Under the pieces are notes generated by a model. It searched no databases. It had not been told where the DNA came from and saw only the letters and a program-made list of their open reading frames with translations. Shown here piece after piece: positions 5,218-6,267 of a stretch of DNA of 6,267 nt (within the stretch, counting starts at the first letter, position 1; each line of letters begins with the position of its first letter). The DNA is from Stenotrophomonas sp. (GTDB taxonomy: Bacteria > Pseudomonadota > Gammaproteobacteria > Xanthomonadales > Xanthomonadaceae): positions 1 to 6,267 of the forward strand of contig DMZT01000508.1 of NCBI GenBank assembly GCA_003484865.1, written 5' to 3'. The position numbers were made by a program, and so were the translations under genes.

Positions 5218-6267
5218 ATGAAATTCAAAGCCCCCGCATTCCTGATGGCCCTGGCGCTCACCGCGCCGATGGCACTGGCCGCCTACGCCGATTCGCCCGC
5301 GCTGCCTTCGGCTGCCACGGCCGACCAGGTGACCACCTCCAAGCTGGTCTACGGACTGCTCTCGGACAGCCGATACGCCTACCGGCCGCGCGCACTGGAT
5401 GCGGCGACCTCCAAGGACGTCTTCAAGCGCTACCTGGAGTCGCTCGACAGCAGCAAGCAGTTCTTCACCCAGGCCGACATCACCCGCTTCGCCCCGTTCG
5501 AGGCCAACATCGCCACCGCCATCCGCGGCGGCGAGCTGGAACCGGCGTTCCAGGTGTTCGCGGTCTACAAGCAGCGCGTGGGTGAGCGTGTCGGCTATGC
5601 GCGCAAGCTGCTCAAGACCGATTTCGATTTCAGCACCGATGAGAAGTTCGAGTACGACCGCAAGGACGTGCCGTGGGCCGCGAGCAGCGCCGAACTGGAC
5701 GATCTGTGGCGCAAGTCGGTCAAGAACGATTGGCTGCGCCTGAAGCTGGCCGGCAAGCAGCCGGCCGAGATCCGCAAGACGCTGGACAAGCGTTATGCCA
5801 CGCTGGAAAAGTCGGTCAATGAGCTCAAGGGCGAGGACGTGTTCCAGTTCTTCCTCAACGCCTACACCAGCGCCGTGGATCCGCACACCGATTACTTCAC
5901 CCCGCGCACCGCCGAGAACTTCAACCAGGCGATGTCGCTGTCGCTGGAAGGCATCGGCGCGCAGCTGCAGCGCCAGGACGACATGGTGGTGATCCGCGAG
6001 GTCATCGCCGGTGGCCCGGCCGCGGTCAACGGCACGCTGAAGCCGGGCGACCGCATCGTCGGCGTGGGCCAGGGCAAGTCCGGTCCGCTGGAAGACGTGA
6101 TCGGCTGGCGCATCGATGATGTGGTGGCCAAGATCCGCGGCAAGAGCGATACCCAGGTCCGCCTGGAGTTCATTCCGGCCGAAGAGGGCGTCGACGGCAA
6201 GCACCACACCCTGGTGCTGACCCGCCAGAAGGTGCGTCTGGCCGAACAGGCCGCCAAGGGCGAGACC
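5218..6267 (+). CDS. prc: Tail-specific periplasmic protease Prc/Tsp (peptidase family S41), N-terminal part
   Basis: The first 350 codons are present and the frame stays open to the right edge. Prc proteases cut periplasmic substrates from their C-termini; in E. coli and Pseudomonas, targets include peptidoglycan hydrolases, with adaptor lipoproteins. The start at ATG 5218 opens a signal peptide (MKFKAPAFLMALALTAPMALA, cleavage near residue 21-24) and has a weak ACGAG seven bases upstream. Residues about 35-235 match the helical N-terminal domain of the Prc family, including SLDSSKQFFTQADI and the conserved SAVDPHTDYFTPR (D221-H223). A PDZ domain begins at about 243 (LEGIGAQLQ), with the carboxylate-binding/loop signature TLKPGDRIVGVGQG at 273-286. 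E. coli Prc is 682 residues with a Ser452/Lys477 dyad; that catalytic half lies beyond the window, so activity cannot be judged here. The long size of the N-terminal domain separates it from the shorter CtpA proteins. Confidence 0.93.
   Translation, partial: MKFKAPAFLMALALTAPMALAAYADSPALPSAATADQVTTSKLVYGLLSDSRYAYRPRALDAATSKDVFKRYLESLDSSKQFFTQADITRFAPFEANIATAIRGGELEPAFQVFAVYKQRVGERVGYARKLLKTDFDFSTDEKFEYDRKDVPWAASSAELDDLWRKSVKNDWLRLKLAGKQPAEIRKTLDKRYATLEKSVNELKGEDVFQFFLNAYTSAVDPHTDYFTPRTAENFNQAMSLSLEGIGAQLQRQDDMVVIREVIAGGPAAVNGTLKPGDRIVGVGQGKSGPLEDVIGWRIDDVVAKIRGKSDTQVRLEFIPAEEGVDGKHHTLVLTRQKVRLAEQAAKGET

Noticed and set aside
5092..6207. A 371-codon minus-strand frame opposite prc
   Set aside because: The plus strand in this interval encodes a clear signal peptide, Prc N-terminal domain and PDZ domain; the opposite frame is a GC-driven shadow.
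1..6267. CRISPR array, tRNA/rRNA gene, riboswitch, insertion sequence, toxin-antitoxin pair or phage attachment site
   Set aside because: I looked for direct-repeat spacing, cloverleaf or conserved RNA cores, transposase motifs and small paired frames and found none; the only repeats are the two REP-like hairpins.

Overview
The window is about 6.3 kb of GC-rich chromosome from a gammaproteobacterium, most likely a Xanthomonadaceae member of the Stenotrophomonas type. The gene order (rlpA end, dacC, then ybeD-lipB-lipA) matches the conserved proteobacterial cell-wall/lipoate neighbourhood. The YbeD sequence reads like the Xanthomonas/Stenotrophomonas family. The dacC-lpxR gap holds two GTAG-headed palindromes that look like the REP-type 'SMAG' repeats known from Stenotrophomonas maltophilia. 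The species assignment is inference from sequence style, not a database match.

Layout, left to right. Positions 3-236 hold the 3' end of a SPOR-domain protein, probably the lytic transglycosylase RlpA. It is closed by a 9-bp hairpin that leads straight into a candidate promoter. Positions 342-1559 encode a periplasmic D-alanyl-D-alanine carboxypeptidase (PBP5/6 type) with an intact SxxK/SxN/KTG active site and a Trp-rich C-terminal membrane anchor. A strong bidirectional terminator (1578-1609) and two inverted REP-like hairpins separate it from a convergent minus-strand gene (1715-2779). That gene encodes an outer-membrane lipid A 3'-O-deacylase-like protein (LpxR/DUF2219). A 193-bp divergent intergenic region follows, with a good promoter placed so that ybeD may be transcribed leaderless. 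Then come ybeD (2973-3251), lipB (3239-3946) and lipA (3965-4978), tightly packed and apparently co-transcribed, ended by a cUUCGg hairpin. After a 239-bp gap, the first 350 codons of a Prc/Tsp-type periplasmic tail-specific protease run off the right edge.

Two themes are present. One is the cell envelope: RlpA cuts denuded glycan, DacC trims stem-peptide D-Ala, the LpxR homologue would remodel lipid A, and Prc degrades or matures periplasmic proteins (in E. coli and Pseudomonas these include peptidoglycan hydrolases). The other is lipoate biosynthesis: LipB transfers octanoate from acyl carrier protein to apo-enzymes and LipA inserts the two sulfurs; YbeD is a small conserved companion of unknown function.

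I see no tRNA, rRNA, CRISPR, insertion sequence, phage gene or evident new multi-gene system. The points most worth a second look are the antiparallel lipid A deacylase inside an otherwise conserved gene order, the possible leaderless ybeD-lipB-lipA transcript, and the inverted REP-like pair.
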